Positions 5,554 through 6,301 of a stretch of DNA of 6,301 bases are shown here, in pieces. The notes under the pieces are model-generated. The model saw nothing but the letters and a program-made list of their open reading frames with translations, was not told the origin of the DNA and searched no databases. The stretch is taken from NCBI GenBank assembly GCA_035285005.1, contig JAYKIB010000122.1, positions 1-6,301 on the forward strand, in the 5' to 3' direction. The DNA is from Prochlorothrix sp035285005 (lineage in GTDB: Bacteria > Cyanobacteriota > Cyanobacteriia > Prochlorotrichales > Prochlorotrichaceae). The position numbers and the translations under genes are program-made. The first letter of the stretch is position 1. Each line of letters opens with the position of its first letter.

Positions 5554-5678
5554 AATCTGAAACAGTTAAACCGGGAAAATCTCGAAGTTTAGAAAGGATT
5601 GATCTTGCGGATCGGGAGGTTGCAGATCTGTTACGATCGCGCTCTGTGGAACAGGACGTGTTGGATGCCCTAGACTGA
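5538..5678 (+). pseudogene. 46-codon open remnant directly upstream of and in frame with the DUF6883 gene
   Basis: From just after an in-frame TGA (5535-5537) to the TGA at 5676-5678 the frame stays open. It encodes a hydrophilic, helix-like tail (LERIDLADREVADLL, then SVEQDVLDALD). No ATG, GTG or TTG occurs in its first two thirds. The next codon after its stop is the ATG of the DUF6883 gene, in the same frame. It looks like the C-terminal end of a gene whose 5' part was lost where the hairpin repeats now lie. Alternatively a short peptide starts at CTG 5628, which has a GGAGG (5615-5619) 8 nt before it. No family is recognised. It may also be chance. Confidence 0.35.
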
Positions 5679-6002
5679 ATGATTTACCTCCCGCAGCCGA
5701 TTGTGATTGATGAGGCTAAAATCACGCGATATTTGCTAGTGCCCTTGGCTAAGGATGACAAGTCTGGGTTTTTAGCTCGGGCAGGTTACAAGTTGGACAA
5801 TTGGCAACAGCTTCGGGCAGACTTAATGGAGCAAGCCCTGAACCAAATGGCTGAGTTTATTGTGATGACTCGATACGGAGAGAAATATCAAGTTCGCGGG
5901 GTCTTGCCCGGTATGAATGGGACTGGGTTGCGAATTTTATCGATCTGGATGGTTTCCAAGCCAGAGACTCGGTTTATTACGTTAGTTCCAGATAAATTCT
6001 AG
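5679..6002 (+). CDS. DUF6883 domain-containing protein
   Basis: 107 aa, essentially one domain. Seen: an N-terminal IVIDEAKITRYLLVPLA, a central SGFLARAGYKLDNWQQLRADLMEQAL, then TRYGEKYQVRGVLPGMNG and ILSIWMVSK, ending in FITLVPDKF. The order (Ile-Asp-x-x-Lys followed by a YLL motif, a Phe/Gly-Tyr turn, NWxxLRxxLxxxAL, YGxKYxVRGxLxGxNG, a Trp-containing strand and a final ThrLeuValPro-type strand) fits the DUF6883 family as I know it; this is recognition by eye. Biochemical function is unknown. The ATG has no clear Shine-Dalgarno but directly follows the TGA of an upstream open frame, so translation may be coupled. The DUF4926 gene follows 13 nt later on the same strand, an operon-like arrangement. 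No signal peptide or membrane segment is seen. Confidence 0.75.
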   Translation: MIYLPQPIVIDEAKITRYLLVPLAKDDKSGFLARAGYKLDNWQQLRADLMEQALNQMAEFIVMTRYGEKYQVRGVLPGMNGTGLRILSIWMVSKPETRFITLVPDKF

Positions 6003-6007
6003 GGAGG
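6003..6007 (+). promoter_or_regulatory. Shine-Dalgarno of the DUF4926 gene
   Basis: GGAGG (within AGGGAGG, 6001-6007) lies 8 nt before ATG 6016 and begins at the stop codon of the DUF6883 gene. It is much stronger than anything in front of the DUF6883 start, so the second gene could be translated more efficiently than the first. Confidence 0.7.
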
Positions 6008-6015
6008 TTTTACTG

Positions 6016-6301
6016 ATGGTGAATGTTATCTCTGAACCGTATCCTTTGTTTACTGCGGCGGTTTTGCTGGAGGATTTGCCGGAGTATGGCCTGAAGCGGG
6101 GGGAAATGGGGACGATCGTGGAGCATTATCCGATGCCGGAGGGGGAGGCGGATGGCTATAGTGTGGAGGGGTTTGGAGTGGTGGGGGTGACGATCGAGGT
6201 GGATGAGTTGCAGATTTTGCCGGTGGTGAGTTTGGTGGAGGAGTTGGGGGTGCTGCGGAAGGTGCGATCGTTGTCGCGGGAGGGGCGGGAGTTGTTGGAG
6301 C
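6016..6301 (+). CDS. DUF4926 domain-containing protein, C-terminus cut by window edge
   Basis: 95 codons are open from ATG 6016 to the right edge. The DUF4926 signature is clear: FTAAVLLEDLPEYGLKRGEMGTIVEHY at about residues 12-38 (the family pattern is a Val-x-Leu strand, then LPxxGLxxGxxGTIVE), followed by YSVEGFGVVGVTIEVDELQIL at about 48-68, which corresponds to the YEVEF and VxxDQL strands. This small beta-barrel-like domain usually makes up the whole protein; here about 27 more residues (LVEELGVLRKVRSLSREGRELLE) continue, so the protein carries a helical C-terminal extension. About three quarters of codons 16-95 end in G (many GAG, GTG, GGG, TTG), unlike the minus-strand genes of this window. 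It probably forms an operon with the DUF6883 gene. Function unknown; an antitoxin or partner role is inference. Confidence 0.75.
   Translation, partial: MVNVISEPYPLFTAAVLLEDLPEYGLKRGEMGTIVEHYPMPEGEADGYSVEGFGVVGVTIEVDELQILPVVSLVEELGVLRKVRSLSREGRELLE

Larger units (their letters stand above)
5109..5678. other. 570-nt divergent intergenic region with repeats and an ORF remnant
   Basis: This region separates the minus-strand phosphatase gene from the plus-strand DUF6883 gene, so it should hold promoters in both directions. No well-spaced -35/-10 pair was found by eye. Contents from left to right: the phosphatase leader with its GGAGG (5117-5121); a paired ATCAGGG hairpin unit (5270-5507); a 19-nt-spaced direct repeat inside it (5424-5454); a further hairpin (5516-5553); and a start-less open frame that abuts the DUF6883 ATG (5538-5678). 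Plus-strand frames crossing 5195-5400 show no protein character. Confidence 0.7.

Overview
The window looks like a moderately GC-rich cyanobacterial chromosome. Evidence: many GCGATCG/CGATCGC-type motifs with one exact HIP1 octamer (2709-2716), a RodZ-like gene, a two-domain histidine phosphatase of cyanobacterial type, a DUF6883/DUF4926 gene pair, and GC hairpins with TTC triloops in the gaps between genes. The species cannot be named; a filamentous, GC-richer lineage is a guess.

Layout. Four genes lie on the minus strand, read right to left: a double-domain histidine phosphatase (3765-5108, probably starting at CTG), a dihydroorotase-like protein 79-94 nt downstream (2366-3670 or 3685), an RsuA/RluB-type rRNA pseudouridine synthase (1258-1986), and a RodZ-like cell-shape protein (start at 891, running off the left edge). 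On the plus strand at the right end are a DUF6883 protein (5679-6002) and, 13 nt later with a strong Shine-Dalgarno, a DUF4926 protein (6016 onward, running off the right edge). A 46-codon open remnant lies directly upstream of the DUF6883 gene, in its frame.

The gaps between genes are large (366, 379 and 570 nt) and rich in repeats. The gaps at 1987-2365 and 5109-5678 each hold two GC hairpins in opposite orientation, bounded by ATCAGGG on the left and CCCTGAT on the right. Three of the four elements also carry a conserved YGAGGTRYCC box beyond the hairpin. They look like a dispersed, REPIN-like repeat family. A 41-nt palindrome, a 19-nt tandem repeat that runs into the dihydroorotase-like stop codon, and other small repeats add to this.

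How the genes work together: the phosphatase and dihydroorotase-like genes may be co-transcribed. The dihydroorotase-like protein has lost several metal and substrate ligands of the family and may be a non-catalytic paralogue. The pseudouridine synthase and RodZ genes are housekeeping functions. The DUF6883/DUF4926 pair is the most accessory-looking part and may be a small toxin-antitoxin-like or conflict module. That is inference from domain type and gene arrangement.
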